A stretch of DNA of 32,002 nt from an uncultured Acetatifactor sp. (GCA_910577235.1 CAJTMX010000043.1:1-32002), one strand, 5' to 3'. Shown: positions 7,269 to 16,140, counted from the stretch's first letter. A program made the numbers and translations. The notes: generated by a model from the sequence alone, not told the origin.

Positions 7269-8108
7269 ATGGGAATTAAGACATACAATCCCTATACACC
7301 TTCCAGACGTAATATGACCGGTTCTGATTTCGCCGAGATTACGAAGAAGACTCCCGAAAAGAGTCTCTGCTATTCTCTGAAAAAGAACGCCGGACGTAAC
7401 AATCAGGGCAAGATCACTGTGAGACATCAGGGCGGTGGAGTCAGAAGACAGTACAGAATAATTGATTTTAAGAGAAATAAGGACGGTATTCCCGCAACGG
7501 TAATCGGTATCGAGTACGATCCCAACAGAACGGCCAATATCGCGCTGATCTGCTATGCGGACGGTACCAAGTCCTATATTATTGCGCCCGAAGGACTGAC
7601 GGACGGCATGAAAGTCATGAACGGTCCCGAGGCGGAGGTGAGACTGGGCAACTGCCTGCCTCTGTCCGAGATTCCTGTAGGTACGCAGGTACACAACATT
7701 GAGTTATATCCCGGCAAGGGCGGCCAGCTGGTTCGTTCCGCCGGTAACAGCGCACAGCTGATGGCAAAGGAAGGCAAATACGCGACTTTGCGTCTTCCCT
7801 CCGGAGAGATGAGAATGGTTCCTCTGGTCTGCCGTGCGACAGTAGGTATCGTGGGTAATGTGGATCACAGCCTGATCAAGATCGGTAAGGCAGGACGTAA
7901 GCGTCACATGGGCATTCGTCCCACTGTCCGCGGTGCCGTTATGAACCCCAACGACCATCCTCACGGCGGTGGTGAAGGTAAGAACGGAATCGGACGTCCC
8001 GGCCCCAGCACTCCTTGGGGTAAGCCTGCTCTGGGCCTGAAGACCCGTAAGAAGAAGGCATCTGATAAGCTGATCGTGAGAAGACGCGACGGCAAGGCAA
8101 TCAAGTAA
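7269..8108 (+). CDS. rplB: 50S ribosomal protein L2
   Basis: L2 of 279 residues, with the N-terminal GIKTYNPYTPSRR, the OB/SH3-like middle (KITVRHQGGGVRRQYR) and the C-terminal loop NPNDHPHGGGEG carrying the conserved histidine near the peptidyl transferase centre. ATG 7269 has AAAGGAG at 7254-7260; the frame is open back to 7152 but only through repeat-bearing spacer sequence. rpsS follows after 27 bases. Confidence 0.97.
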   Translation: MGIKTYNPYTPSRRNMTGSDFAEITKKTPEKSLCYSLKKNAGRNNQGKITVRHQGGGVRRQYRIIDFKRNKDGIPATVIGIEYDPNRTANIALICYADGTKSYIIAPEGLTDGMKVMNGPEAEVRLGNCLPLSEIPVGTQVHNIELYPGKGGQLVRSAGNSAQLMAKEGKYATLRLPSGEMRMVPLVCRATVGIVGNVDHSLIKIGKAGRKRHMGIRPTVRGAVMNPNDHPHGGGEGKNGIGRPGPSTPWGKPALGLKTRKKKASDKLIVRRRDGKAIK

Positions 8109-8135
8109 CGGAACTTATAATAGGAGGAAAGACAA

Positions 8136-8417
8136 ATGGCTAGATCACTGAAAAAAGGCCCTTTCGCTGATGAAAGTTTGCTTAAGAAGGTAGATGCGAT
8201 GAACGCTTCCGGACAGAAGTCTGTTATCAAGACATGGTCCCGCCGTTCCACGATTTTCCCTTCTTTCGTTGGACACACCATTGCTGTTCACGATGGAAGA
8301 AAGCATGTGCCTGTATATGTGACTGAGGATATGGTTGGCCATAAGCTGGGCGAGTTCGTTGCTACGAGAACGTACAGAGGCCATGGCAAGGATGAGAAAA
8401 AGTCCAAGGTCAGGTAA
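8136..8417 (+). CDS. rpsS: 30S ribosomal protein S19
   Basis: S19 of 93 residues, with the diagnostic MARSLKKGPF start, the TWSRRSTIFP segment and the HKLGEFVATRTYRGH tail. It pairs with S13 in the 30S head. AGGAGGA precedes ATG 8136. It is followed by a 164-base GC-rich spacer before rplV. Confidence 0.97.
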   Translation: MARSLKKGPFADESLLKKVDAMNASGQKSVIKTWSRRSTIFPSFVGHTIAVHDGRKHVPVYVTEDMVGHKLGEFVATRTYRGHGKDEKKSKVR

Positions 8418-8431
8418 GTAAAGCGCGTCAA

Positions 8432-8558
8432 TAACGCATGGCTGCCCGGGAGGGGGCCAACCCCTGCGGCGGCGGGACACGGAGAACGCATTCCGGTCTG
8501 CCGTCTGCGGAACAGATACTGGTCTGACTGCGGCAATAGCGCCGTAGCAGATGCGTTA
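8432..8558 (+). repeat. GC-rich inverted-repeat segment between rpsS and rplV
   Basis: TAACGCAT (8432-8439) and ATGCGTTA (8551-8558) are exact inverted arms bounding about 110 bases that contain smaller hairpins such as GGGG-CCAA-CCCC near 8453-8465. A spacer this long is unusual here, where most genes are 10-50 bases apart. No coding sequence was seen in it. Confidence 0.6.
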
Positions 8559-8581
8559 GCTTGAAAAGGAGGATATTATCT

Positions 8582-8968
8582 ATGGCTAAAGGACATAGAA
8601 GTCAGATTAAGAGAGAGAGAAACGCTCAGAAGGACACAAGGCCCTCTGCAAAGTTATCCTATGCAAGAATCCCTGTCCAGAAGGCATGTTTCGTGTTGGA
8701 CGCCATCAGAGGCAAGGATGTGCAGACTGCCCTGGGTATTCTGGCATACAATCCCAGATACGCGTCCGGCGTGGTTGAGAAACTGCTGAAGTCCGCTATC
8801 GCCAATGCGGAGAACAACAATGGTATGAATACCGAGAACCTGTATATTGCAGAGTGCTATGCAAACAACGGACCGATCATGAAGAGAGTTAGACCGAGAG
8901 CACGGGGCAGCGCCAACAGAATCGAGAAGAGAATGAGCCATATCACCATCGTGCTTGATGAGAAATAG
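8582..8968 (+). CDS. rplV: 50S ribosomal protein L22
   Basis: L22 of 128 residues. The MAKGHRSQIKRER start, the GKDVQTALGILAY core and the beta-hairpin tip that reaches the exit tunnel (VRPRARGSANRIEKRMSHI) are present. ATG 8582 was preferred over the in-frame TTG at 8561, which lies inside the AAAGGAGG ribosome binding site. rpsC follows after 11 bases. Confidence 0.97.
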   Translation: MAKGHRSQIKRERNAQKDTRPSAKLSYARIPVQKACFVLDAIRGKDVQTALGILAYNPRYASGVVEKLLKSAIANAENNNGMNTENLYIAECYANNGPIMKRVRPRARGSANRIEKRMSHITIVLDEK

Positions 8969-8979
8969 GAGGAAGAATT

Positions 8980-9639
8980 ATGGGACAGAAAGTTAATCCT
9001 CACGGCCTGAGAGTCGGCGTTATTAAGGATTGGGATTCCAAGTGGTACGCTGATGCAGAGTTCTCCGATTATCTGGTAGAGGACTACAACATCAGACAGT
9101 TTTTGAAGAAGAAGTTATACAGCGCAGGTGTGTCCAAGATTGAGATCGAGAGAGCATCTGACAGAGTGAAGGTTGTCATCTATACCGCTAAGCCCGGCGT
9201 GGTGATCGGTAAAGGCGGCGCTGAGATCGAGATCACCAAGCAGGAGCTGGCTAAGCTCACCGACAAAAAGGTTATGGTTGACATCAAGGAGATCAAGAGA
9301 CCTGACAAGGATGCTCAGCTGGTTGCCGAGAATATCGCGCAGCAGCTTGAGAACCGTGTGTCTTTCAGACGTGCCATGAAGTCCTGCATGGGCAGAACCA
9401 TGAAGGCCGGCGCTCTGGGGATCAAGGCAGCCTGTGCCGGACGTCTGGGCGGCGCTGATATCGCGCGTACCGAGTTTTACAGCGAGGGAACGATTCCTCT
9501 GCAGACTCTGAGAGCGGACATCGACTACGGTTTTGCTGAGGCGGATACCACTTACGGTAAGGTTGGTGTCAAGGTTTGGATTTATAAAGGCGAGATTCTT
9601 CCTACAAAAGGAGAGCCGGTGGAAGGGAGCGATAAATAA
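8980..9639 (+). CDS. rpsC: 30S ribosomal protein S3
   Basis: S3 of 219 residues. An N-terminal KH domain with the GxxG-type loop IGKGG (about residues 73-77) is followed by the C-terminal domain with the RLGGADIARTEFYSEG motif. S3 lines the mRNA entry channel. Its stop overlaps the rplP start (TAATG). Confidence 0.97.
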   Translation: MGQKVNPHGLRVGVIKDWDSKWYADAEFSDYLVEDYNIRQFLKKKLYSAGVSKIEIERASDRVKVVIYTAKPGVVIGKGGAEIEITKQELAKLTDKKVMVDIKEIKRPDKDAQLVAENIAQQLENRVSFRRAMKSCMGRTMKAGALGIKAACAGRLGGADIARTEFYSEGTIPLQTLRADIDYGFAEADTTYGKVGVKVWIYKGEILPTKGEPVEGSDK

Positions 9640-10067
9640 TGTTAATGCCGAAGAGAGTAAAGCGTCGTAAACAGTTCCGTGGCACCATGGCCGGTAAGGC
9701 GTCCAGAGGAAACACCCTTACCTATGGTGAATACGGTCTGGTAGCAACAGAGCCCTGCTGGATCAAGTCCAATCAGATCGAGGCGGCCCGTATTGCACTT
9801 ACCCGTTATACAAAGCGTACCGGTAAGGTCTGGATCAAGATTTTCCCGGATAAGCCTGTAACTGCAAAGCCTGCCGAGACTCGTATGGGTTCCGGTAAAG
9901 GTACTTTGGAATATTGGGTGGCAGTTGTTAAGCCCGGACGCGTGATGTTCGAGATCGCTGGCGTTCCCGAGTCAGATGCCCGCGAAGCACTGCGTCTTGC
10001 TATGCACAAGCTTCCCTGCAAGTGTAAGATCGTATCGAAAGCAGATCTGGAAGGCGGTGTATCATAA
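9639..10067 (+). CDS. rplP: 50S ribosomal protein L16
   Basis: L16 of 142 residues, with the MLMPKRVKRRKQFRG start, YGEYGLVATEPCW and the loop GSGKGTLEYWVAVVKPGR. It binds near the A site and 5S rRNA. The ATG at 9639 overlaps the rpsC stop; the second Met at 9645 is possible, but the MLxPKR form is typical of the family. Its own stop overlaps the rpmC start. Confidence 0.97.
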   Translation: MLMPKRVKRRKQFRGTMAGKASRGNTLTYGEYGLVATEPCWIKSNQIEAARIALTRYTKRTGKVWIKIFPDKPVTAKPAETRMGSGKGTLEYWVAVVKPGRVMFEIAGVPESDAREALRLAMHKLPCKCKIVSKADLEGGVS

Positions 10068-10270
10068 TGAAGACAAATAAGTATGTTGAAGAATTACAGA
10101 CCAAGTCCGAGGCGGAACTGAATCAGGAGCTGGTTGCCGCCAAGAAAGAGCTTTTCAATTTGAGATTCCAGAACGCTACCAACCAGCTGGATAATACAGC
10201 ACGGATCAAGGAAGTCAGAAAGAACATTGCCCGTATCCAGACTGTGATCACTCAGAAAGCCAGAGCATAG
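10067..10270 (+). CDS. rpmC: 50S ribosomal protein L29
   Basis: L29 of 67 residues, a two-helix protein with the signature AAKKELFNLRFQNATNQL and IKEVRKNIARIQTVI. It lies at the exit-tunnel rim beside L23. It starts in the rplP stop codon, indicating translational coupling. Confidence 0.96.
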   Translation: MKTNKYVEELQTKSEAELNQELVAAKKELFNLRFQNATNQLDNTARIKEVRKNIARIQTVITQKARA

Positions 10271-10298
10271 GTAGCGGACGAAGAAAGGAGAATGGGTC

Positions 10299-10553
10299 GT
10301 GGAAAGAAATTTGAGAAAACAGCGTACTGGCAAGGTTGTCAGTAATAAGATGGATAAGACGATCGTTGTTGCAATTGAGAACCGTGTAAAGCATCCCCTT
10401 TACAAGAAGGTTGTGAAGAGCACCTACAAGTTGAAAGCTCATGACGAGAACAATGAGTGCAACATCGGTGATACTGTGAGAGTGATGGAGACAAGACCCC
10501 TGTCCAAGGACAAGAGATGGAGACTTGTCGAGATCGTAGAGAGAGCAAAATAA
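10299..10553 (+). CDS. rpsQ: 30S ribosomal protein S17 (GTG start)
   Basis: S17 of 84 residues, an OB-fold protein with RKQRTGKVVSNKMDKT and a conserved basic C terminus. The start is GTG at 10299, eight bases after AAAGGAG (10284-10290). An ATG at 10292 lies closer but is out of frame and encodes nothing S17-like. S17 binds 16S rRNA early in 30S assembly. Confidence 0.95.
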   Translation: MERNLRKQRTGKVVSNKMDKTIVVAIENRVKHPLYKKVVKSTYKLKAHDENNECNIGDTVRVMETRPLSKDKRWRLVEIVERAK

Positions 10554-10599
10554 TTGTGCGGATAGATATGTCTTACAGATATTTGGAAGGAGAGTTAAC

Positions 10600-10968
10600 A
10601 TGATTCAGCAGGAAACCAGACTGAAGGTTGCCGATAATACCGGTGCGAAAGAACTTCTTTGCATTCGTGTTATGGGCGGCTCCACAAGAAGATATGCACA
10701 GATCGGTGATGTGATCGTTGCCTCGGTCAAAGATGCAACACCTGGCGGCGTTGTAAAGAAGGGTGACGTTGTCAAGGCAGTGGTAGTCCGTTCTGTAAAA
10801 GGCGCCCGTCGCAAGGACGGCTCCTATATTAAGTTTGATGAGAACGCGGCAGTGATCATCAAGGATGACAAGACTCCCAGAGGAACTCGTATCTTTGGGC
10901 CCGTGGCGAGAGAGCTTCGTGAGAAACAGTTTATGAAGATCGTTTCCCTGGCTCCCGAAGTATTGTAA
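10600..10968 (+). CDS. rplN: 50S ribosomal protein L14
   Basis: L14 of 122 residues with the family-typical MIQQETRLKVADNTGAKEL start and GTRIFGPVARELRE near the C terminus. It forms an intersubunit bridge with 16S rRNA. It is normal in length and spacing, with rplX 12 bases downstream. Confidence 0.97.
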   Translation: MIQQETRLKVADNTGAKELLCIRVMGGSTRRYAQIGDVIVASVKDATPGGVVKKGDVVKAVVVRSVKGARRKDGSYIKFDENAAVIIKDDKTPRGTRIFGPVARELREKQFMKIVSLAPEVL

Positions 10969-10980
10969 GGAGGTGCGGCA

Positions 10981-11298
10981 ATGGCAACGATGAAGATTAA
11001 AAAAGGCGATACGGTCAAGGTGATCGCCGGCAATAGAAAGATCAAGAATAAAGAGGGCAAGGTAATCTCCGTTGATCCCAAGAACGGCAAGGTTCTCGTG
11101 GAAGGTCTGAACATGATGACCAAGCATTCCAAGCCCACCCAGGCCAACCCTAACGGCGGCATTATCCAGAAGGAAGCTCCTATGGATATCTCCAACGTGA
11201 TGCTGGTTCACAAGGGACAGGCGACGAGAGTCGGCTTTAAGATGGATGGGGATAAGAAAGTTCGTTTCGCCAAGAAGACCGGCGAAGTGATCGATTAA
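10981..11298 (+). CDS. rplX: 50S ribosomal protein L24
   Basis: L24 of 105 residues, with an N-terminal KOW motif (KIKKGDTVKVIAGNRKIKNKEGKV) and the HSKPTQANPNGGI segment. It initiates 50S assembly. ATG 10981 is about six bases after TAAGGAGGT; an in-frame ATG at 10990 is the alternative. Confidence 0.96.
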   Translation: MATMKIKKGDTVKVIAGNRKIKNKEGKVISVDPKNGKVLVEGLNMMTKHSKPTQANPNGGIIQKEAPMDISNVMLVHKGQATRVGFKMDGDKKVRFAKKTGEVID

Positions 11299-11321
11299 TT
11301 CCAGGAAGGAGGAAAGTAAAC

Positions 11322-11864
11322 GTGAGTAGATTGAAAGATTTCTATAACAACGAGGTCGTCGCTGCGATGACAAAGAAGTTTGGATATAAAAACGTGATGG
11401 AAGTTCCCAAGCTGGATAAGATCGTGATCAACATGGGCGTAGGCGAAGCCAAGGACAACGCGAAAGTGCTGGAGAACGCCGTTCATGATATGGAGACCAT
11501 CACCGGCCAGAAGGCGGTTTTGACCAAGGCGAAGAATTCCGTGGCTAATTTCAAGATTCGTGAGGGTATGAACATCGGATGTAAGACCACTCTGCGGGGT
11601 GAGAAGATGTATGAGTTTTTAGATCGCCTGGTGAACCTGGCTCTCCCCCGTGTGCGTGACTTCAGAGGCGTGAATCCCAACGCATTTGACGGCAGAGGTA
11701 ACTATGCTCTGGGTATCAAGGAGCAGATCATCTTCCCTGAGATCGAGTACGATAAGATCGACAAGACCAGAGGTATGGATATTATTTTTGTGACAACTGC
11801 CAAGACAGACGAAGAGGCGCGCGAGTTGCTGACACAGTTCAATATGCCCTTCGCCAAATCATAA
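11322..11864 (+). CDS. rplE: 50S ribosomal protein L5 (GTG start)
   Basis: L5 of 180 residues, with the motifs VMEVPKLDKIVINMGVGEA, TGQKAVLTKAKNSVANFKIR and the C-terminal TTAKTDEEARELL. It binds 5S rRNA. The start is GTG 11322, nine bases after AGGAGG. Confidence 0.96.
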   Translation: MSRLKDFYNNEVVAAMTKKFGYKNVMEVPKLDKIVINMGVGEAKDNAKVLENAVHDMETITGQKAVLTKAKNSVANFKIREGMNIGCKTTLRGEKMYEFLDRLVNLALPRVRDFRGVNPNAFDGRGNYALGIKEQIIFPEIEYDKIDKTRGMDIIFVTTAKTDEEARELLTQFNMPFAKS

Positions 11865-11878
11865 GGAGGTAAATTCGC

Positions 11879-12064
11879 ATGGCAAAGACATCTATGAAGA
11901 TCAAACAGCAGCGCAAGCCTAAGTTTTCCACCCAGGCTTATACCCGTTGCAAGATTTGTGGCCGTCCACATTCGGTTCTGAAAAAATACGGAATTTGCAG
12001 AGTTTGCTTCCGTGAGTTAGCATACAAGGGTCAGATCCCCGGCGTTAAGAAAGCAAGTTGGTAA
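11879..12064 (+). CDS. rpsN: 30S ribosomal protein S14, zinc-binding type
   Basis: S14 of 61 residues, the short zinc form. Cysteines 24, 27, 40 and 43 form the CxxC-x12-CxxC zinc site (CKIC and CRVC). In many bacteria this type is backed up by a zinc-free paralogue during zinc limitation; none is present in this window. It follows rplE by 14 bases with TAAGGAGGT. Confidence 0.96.
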   Translation: MAKTSMKIKQQRKPKFSTQAYTRCKICGRPHSVLKKYGICRVCFRELAYKGQIPGVKKASW

Positions 12065-12079
12065 GGAGGAGGAAAAACC

Positions 12080-12478
12080 ATGATGAGCGATCCTATTGCA
12101 GATATGCTTACAAGAATCCGTAATGCGAATACTGCAAAACACGATACAGTTGATGTTCCTGCTTCTAAGATGAAGTTGGCGATTGCCAGCATCCTTTTAG
12201 AGGAGGGCTATATAAAGAAGTTTGATATCATCGAAGACGGCGGTTTCAAGACCATCCACATCTCCTTAAAGTATGGTGCGGATAAGAACGAGAAGATCAT
12301 CTCCGGTATCAAGAGAATCTCCAAACCCGGCCTGCGCGTGTACGCCGGCAAGGATGAGCTGCCCAAGGTACTTGGCGGACTTGGCATTGCGATCATTTCC
12401 ACCAACCAGGGCGTAATAACCGACAAGAAGGCCAGAGAGCTGCAGGTCGGCGGCGAAGTATTGGCGTTTGTTTGGTAG
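12080..12478 (+). CDS. rpsH: 30S ribosomal protein S8
   Basis: S8 of 132 residues, with SDPIADMLTRIRNAN at the start and the C-terminal GVITDKKARELQVGGEVL. In other bacteria S8 is the autogenous repressor of the spc operon. The start could be 12080 or the adjacent Met at 12083. The gene is followed by an unusual 183-base spacer containing repeats. Confidence 0.96.
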   Translation: MMSDPIADMLTRIRNANTAKHDTVDVPASKMKLAIASILLEEGYIKKFDIIEDGGFKTIHISLKYGADKNEKIISGIKRISKPGLRVYAGKDELPKVLGGLGIAIISTNQGVITDKKARELQVGGEVLAFVW

Positions 12479-12568
12479 TGGACGAAACAGATTTTCTGAG
12501 GCGTCATTGGACGAAAACATTTTTCTAAAGCGTCAAAAGACGTCGCTTAAGAAAAATTAGTTTTGTCC
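12479..12568 (+). repeat. direct plus inverted repeat arms between rpsH and rplF
   Basis: Two imperfect 29-base direct copies (12479-12507 and 12508-12536) are followed by an inverted version (12539-12568). The inverted arm can pair with copy 2 (ends GGAC and GTCC) and partly with copy 1, so two alternative hairpins are possible. It begins immediately after the rpsH stop codon. No T tract follows, so readthrough into rplF is expected. Confidence 0.75.
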
Positions 12569-12661
12569 TGATGGATGGCTCGCAGAATCATTCATCAAGT
12601 AATGTCGAACTATATTGAGCTATATAGCAGGTTATATAGAATAAAAACAGGAGGTACGGGC

Positions 12662-13204
12662 ATGTCACGTATAGGAAGAATGCCAATCGCAGTACCCGCA
12701 GGTGTGACTGTGGATATTGCAGAAAATAATAAAGTGACTGTAAAAGGTCCCAAGGGTACTCTGGAGAGAGTATTACCCGCAGAGATGGATATTAAGCTGG
12801 AGGGTGCCGAGGTGGTTGTCAGCAGGCCCAACGATCTGAAGAAGATGAAGTCTCTTCACGGTCTGACCAGAACTCTGATCAACAACATGGTAGTAGGCGT
12901 TACACAGGGCTACGAGAAGAAACTGGAAGTCAACGGCGTAGGCTACAGAGCAGCCAAAGCCGGCAAGAAACTGACCCTGTCTCTGGGTTATTCCCATCCG
13001 GTGGAGATGGAGGACCCCGAAGGTATCGAGACTGTCGTTGAAGGACAGAATATCATTATTGTTAAGGGTATCGACAAAGAGAAAGTTGGGCAATTCGCAG
13101 CCGAGATCAGAGACAAGAGAAGACCTGAGCCTTACAAGGGCAAGGGCATCAAGTATGCGGATGAAACCATCAGACGTAAAGTTGGTAAGACCGGTAAGAA
13201 ATAA
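12662..13204 (+). CDS. rplF: 50S ribosomal protein L6
   Basis: L6 of 180 residues, with MSRIGRMPIAVPAGV, the internal GVGYRA and LGYSHPV motifs, and the C-terminal KRRPEPYKGKGIKY. It binds the sarcin-ricin loop region. ATG 12662 follows AGGAGG; the open frame extends upstream to 12575 through spacer sequence only. Confidence 0.97.
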   Translation: MSRIGRMPIAVPAGVTVDIAENNKVTVKGPKGTLERVLPAEMDIKLEGAEVVVSRPNDLKKMKSLHGLTRTLINNMVVGVTQGYEKKLEVNGVGYRAAKAGKKLTLSLGYSHPVEMEDPEGIETVVEGQNIIIVKGIDKEKVGQFAAEIRDKRRPEPYKGKGIKYADETIRRKVGKTGKK

Positions 13205-13224
13205 CAGATAAGGAGAGTATGAAA

Positions 13225-13593
13225 ATGGTTAGTAAGGAATCCAGACAGGAAGTTCGTGTTAAAAAGCACATGAGAATACGCAACCGTTTCAGCGGCACTG
13301 CTGAGAGACCTCGTCTTGCGGTATTCAGAAGTAATAATCATATGTATGCTCAAATTATCGACGACACTGTTGGTAACACATTGGTATCTGCGTCCACTGT
13401 TGAGAAAGCGGTTAAGGCAGAGCTGGAAAAGACCAATAACGTTGATGCAGCAGCATACTTGGGAACAGTCATTGCCAAGAGGGCAGTTGAAAAGGGTATC
13501 ACAAAAGTTGTTTTTGACAGAGGCGGCTTTATATACCAGGGCAAGATCGCAGCATTAGCTGACGCAGCCAGAGAAGCTGGCTTGGAATTCTAG
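13225..13593 (+). CDS. rplR: 50S ribosomal protein L18
   Basis: L18 of 122 residues, with RPRLAVFRSNNHMYAQIIDD and the C-terminal VVFDRGGFIYQGKIAALADAAREAGLEF pattern split over the family core. It binds 5S rRNA. The start at 13225 is nine bases after AAGGAG; the Met at 13219 is only about three bases after it and is less likely. Confidence 0.95.
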   Translation: MVSKESRQEVRVKKHMRIRNRFSGTAERPRLAVFRSNNHMYAQIIDDTVGNTLVSASTVEKAVKAELEKTNNVDAAAYLGTVIAKRAVEKGITKVVFDRGGFIYQGKIAALADAAREAGLEF

Positions 13594-13610
13594 GAAAGGA
13601 AGGAAATATC

Positions 13611-14120
13611 ATGAAACAGACAATCATAGATGCAAGCCAGTTAGAGTTGAATGATAAAGTTGTGGTGATCAAGCGTGTTGCCAAGACTGTAAAGGGCGGA
13701 CGTAACATGCGCTTTACCGCGCTGGTAGTGGTAGGCGACGGCAACGGTCATGTTGGTGCCGGACTGGGCAAGGCTGTAGAAATTCCCGAAGCGATCCGCA
13801 AGGGCAAGGAAGACGCTATGAAACACCTTGTTACCATCGCTTTGGATGAGAACAACTCCATTACACATGATTTCATCGGAAAGTACGGCTCCTCCAATGT
13901 ACTGCTGAAGAGGGCTCCCGAAGGTACCGGTATCATCGCCGGCGGTCCCGCCCGTATCGTTTGCGAGCTGGCAGGCATCAAGAATATCCGTACCAAGTCT
14001 CTGGGCTCCAACAATAAGCAGAACGTAGTTCTGGCAACCATCAGCGGCCTGAGCCAGCTGAAATCTCCTGAAGAGGTTGCGAGAAACCGCGGTAAGTCCG
14101 TGGACGAGATTTTTGCTTAA
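13611..14120 (+). CDS. rpsE: 30S ribosomal protein S5
   Basis: S5 of 169 residues, with VKRVAKTVKGGRNMRF-like N-terminal dsRBD residues, the GNGHVGAGLGKA loop and the C-terminal NIRTKSLGSNN. It contributes to decoding accuracy. A normal member of the spc operon. Confidence 0.97.
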   Translation: MKQTIIDASQLELNDKVVVIKRVAKTVKGGRNMRFTALVVVGDGNGHVGAGLGKAVEIPEAIRKGKEDAMKHLVTIALDENNSITHDFIGKYGSSNVLLKRAPEGTGIIAGGPARIVCELAGIKNIRTKSLGSNNKQNVVLATISGLSQLKSPEEVARNRGKSVDEIFA

Positions 14121-14165
14121 ATGTAGAGAGATCAGGATTTCTCAGACAGGGAAAGGAGAATAATC

Positions 14166-14357
14166 ATGGCAGATAAGATGTTAAAGGTGACTTTGGTTAA
14201 GTCCACCATCGGTGCTGTGCCGAAGAACAGAAAAACAGTGGAGTCCATGGGACTCAGAAAGCTGCATCATTCTGTTATCCTTCCTGATAATGCGGCTACC
14301 AGAGGCCAGATTCGTCAGGTTGGACATTTGTTAAAAGTAGAAGAAGTGGAAGCATAA
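14166..14357 (+). CDS. rpmD: 50S ribosomal protein L30
   Basis: L30 of 63 residues, with LVKSTIGAVPKNRKTVESMG and RGQIRQVGHLLKVEE. It sits between S5 and L15 in the standard spc order and has AAAGGAG ahead of ATG 14166. Confidence 0.96.
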   Translation: MADKMLKVTLVKSTIGAVPKNRKTVESMGLRKLHHSVILPDNAATRGQIRQVGHLLKVEEVEA

Positions 14358-14375
14358 GGAGAAGGAGGTGTCAAC

Positions 14376-14816
14376 ATGGAATTATCCAATTTAAGACCTG
14401 CGGAAGGCTCTAAAAAGAGCGATAATTTTAGAAGAGGTCGTGGACATGGTTCGGGTAATGGTAAGACAGCCGGCAAGGGACACAAGGGTCAGAAGGCCCG
14501 TTCCGGAGCACCCAGGATCGGTTTTGAAGGCGGCCAGATGCCTTTGTACAGACGTATCCCCAAGAGAGGTTTCAAGAACAGAAACACCAAGGAGATCGTG
14601 GCGATCAATGTAAGCGTGTTAGAGCGCTTTGAGGATGGCGCCACCGTAGATGTAAAGGCATTAATGGAAGCCGGAGTGATCAAGAACCCCAGAGATGGCG
14701 TGAAGATACTCGGAAACGGAGAACTTACCAAGAAACTCAACGTGAAAGTAGACGCGTACAGCGCATCCGCAAAGGAGAAGATTGAGGCACTTGGTGGAAC
14801 TGCTGAGGTGATGTAA
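14376..14816 (+). CDS. rplO: 50S ribosomal protein L15
   Basis: L15 of 146 residues. The N-terminal glycine- and lysine-rich tail (GRGHGSGNGKTAGKGHKGQ) that threads into 23S rRNA and the GFEGGQMPLYRRIPKRGF motif are intact. Its stop codon overlaps the secY start by one base, so SecY translation is likely coupled to ribosomal protein synthesis. Confidence 0.97.
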   Translation: MELSNLRPAEGSKKSDNFRRGRGHGSGNGKTAGKGHKGQKARSGAPRIGFEGGQMPLYRRIPKRGFKNRNTKEIVAINVSVLERFEDGATVDVKALMEAGVIKNPRDGVKILGNGELTKKLNVKVDAYSASAKEKIEALGGTAEVM

Positions 14817-16129
14817 TGCTTACAACCTTAAAGAATGCATTTAAAATCAAGGAGATAAGAACAAAGATATTTTTTACGCTGGCAATGCTGGTTGTGATCC
14901 GTCTGGGATCACAGCTGCCTGTGCCGGGCGTGGACAGAACTTATTTCTCTTCATGGTTTGCCCAGCAAACGGGAGATGCATTTAGTTTCTTTGACGCAAT
15001 AACAGGCGGATCGTTCCTGAATATGTCTATTTTGGCATTGAATATCGGCCCCTATATCACATCGTCCATTATTATGCAGCTGCTGACTATTGCGATTCCC
15101 AAGCTGGAGGAAATGCAGCGGGACGGCGAAGACGGCAGAAAAAAGATTGCATCCATCACCAGATATGTGACAGTTGTGCTTGCCGTGGTCAACGCCGCGG
15201 CAATGGCTATCGGATTTGGAAGACAGGGTTTGCTGGTGCAGTATAATGTGCTCAACATTATCACCTGTATTGCGGCTCTCACCGCCGGCAGCGCATTTGT
15301 GATGTGGGTGGGTGAAAGGATCACGGAGAAGGGTATCGGCAACGGTATCTCCATTGTTCTGGTAATAAATATCGTTTCCAGACTTCCGCAGGATCTTGCC
15401 AATCTGTTCGATCAGTTTGTATTTGGAAAAGCGCCGGCTACAGCAGTTCTGGCCGCATGTGTCATTATAGCCATCATAGTGCTGATGGTGGTGCTGGTCA
15501 TTATACTGAATGCGGGAGTGCGCAAGATTCCCGTTCAGTACGCCAAAAAAGTGCAGGGAAGAAAGATGGTTGGAGGGCAGACCTCCAGTATTCCGCTGAA
15601 GGTCAACACTTCCGGCGTTATCCCTGTGATCTTTGCCTCATCCATTATGCAGACGCCGATCATCATATGCAGTTTTGTGGGTTATCAGGGGACCGGGTTC
15701 TGGGGTGAGGTGCTCAAGTATCTGAACCAGAATTACTGGTGTAACCGTACCCAGCCCATCTATACCATAGGTATGGTGGTCTATATTTTGCTGGTCATCT
15801 TCTTTGCGTATTTTTATACATCCATTACCTTCAATCCGTTGATGGTAGCGGACAATATGAAGAGACAGGGCGGATTTATTCCGGGTATCAGACCCGGTAA
15901 GCCTACCAGCGATTATCTGACCAAAGTGCTTAACTATCTGATCTTTATCGGCGCTGTGGGTCTGGTGATCATCGCTGTGCTGCCGTTTATTTTCGGCGGT
16001 CTGTTCGGCGCCCATATTTCCTTTGGCGGAACAAGTTTGATCATTATCGTCAGCGTGATTCTGGAGACTATGAAACAGGTGGAATCTCAGATGCTGGTTC
16101 GCAATTACAAGGGATTTTTGAATGATTGA
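14816..16129 (+). CDS. secY: protein translocase subunit SecY
   Basis: A multi-spanning membrane protein of 437 residues with about ten hydrophobic helices. Family signatures are the plug-region GSFLNMSILALNIGPYI, the cytosolic GERITEKGIGNGIS and the loop GQTSSIPLKVNTSGVIPVIF. It is the central pore of the Sec translocon and partners SecE and SecG. It closes the S10-spc operon and is followed by a terminator at 16141. Length is as expected. Confidence 0.98.
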   Translation: MLTTLKNAFKIKEIRTKIFFTLAMLVVIRLGSQLPVPGVDRTYFSSWFAQQTGDAFSFFDAITGGSFLNMSILALNIGPYITSSIIMQLLTIAIPKLEEMQRDGEDGRKKIASITRYVTVVLAVVNAAAMAIGFGRQGLLVQYNVLNIITCIAALTAGSAFVMWVGERITEKGIGNGISIVLVINIVSRLPQDLANLFDQFVFGKAPATAVLAACVIIAIIVLMVVLVIILNAGVRKIPVQYAKKVQGRKMVGGQTSSIPLKVNTSGVIPVIFASSIMQTPIIICSFVGYQGTGFWGEVLKYLNQNYWCNRTQPIYTIGMVVYILLVIFFAYFYTSITFNPLMVADNMKRQGGFIPGIRPGKPTSDYLTKVLNYLIFIGAVGLVIIAVLPFIFGGLFGAHISFGGTSLIIIVSVILETMKQVESQMLVRNYKGFLND

Positions 16130-16140
16130 TACACACAAAG

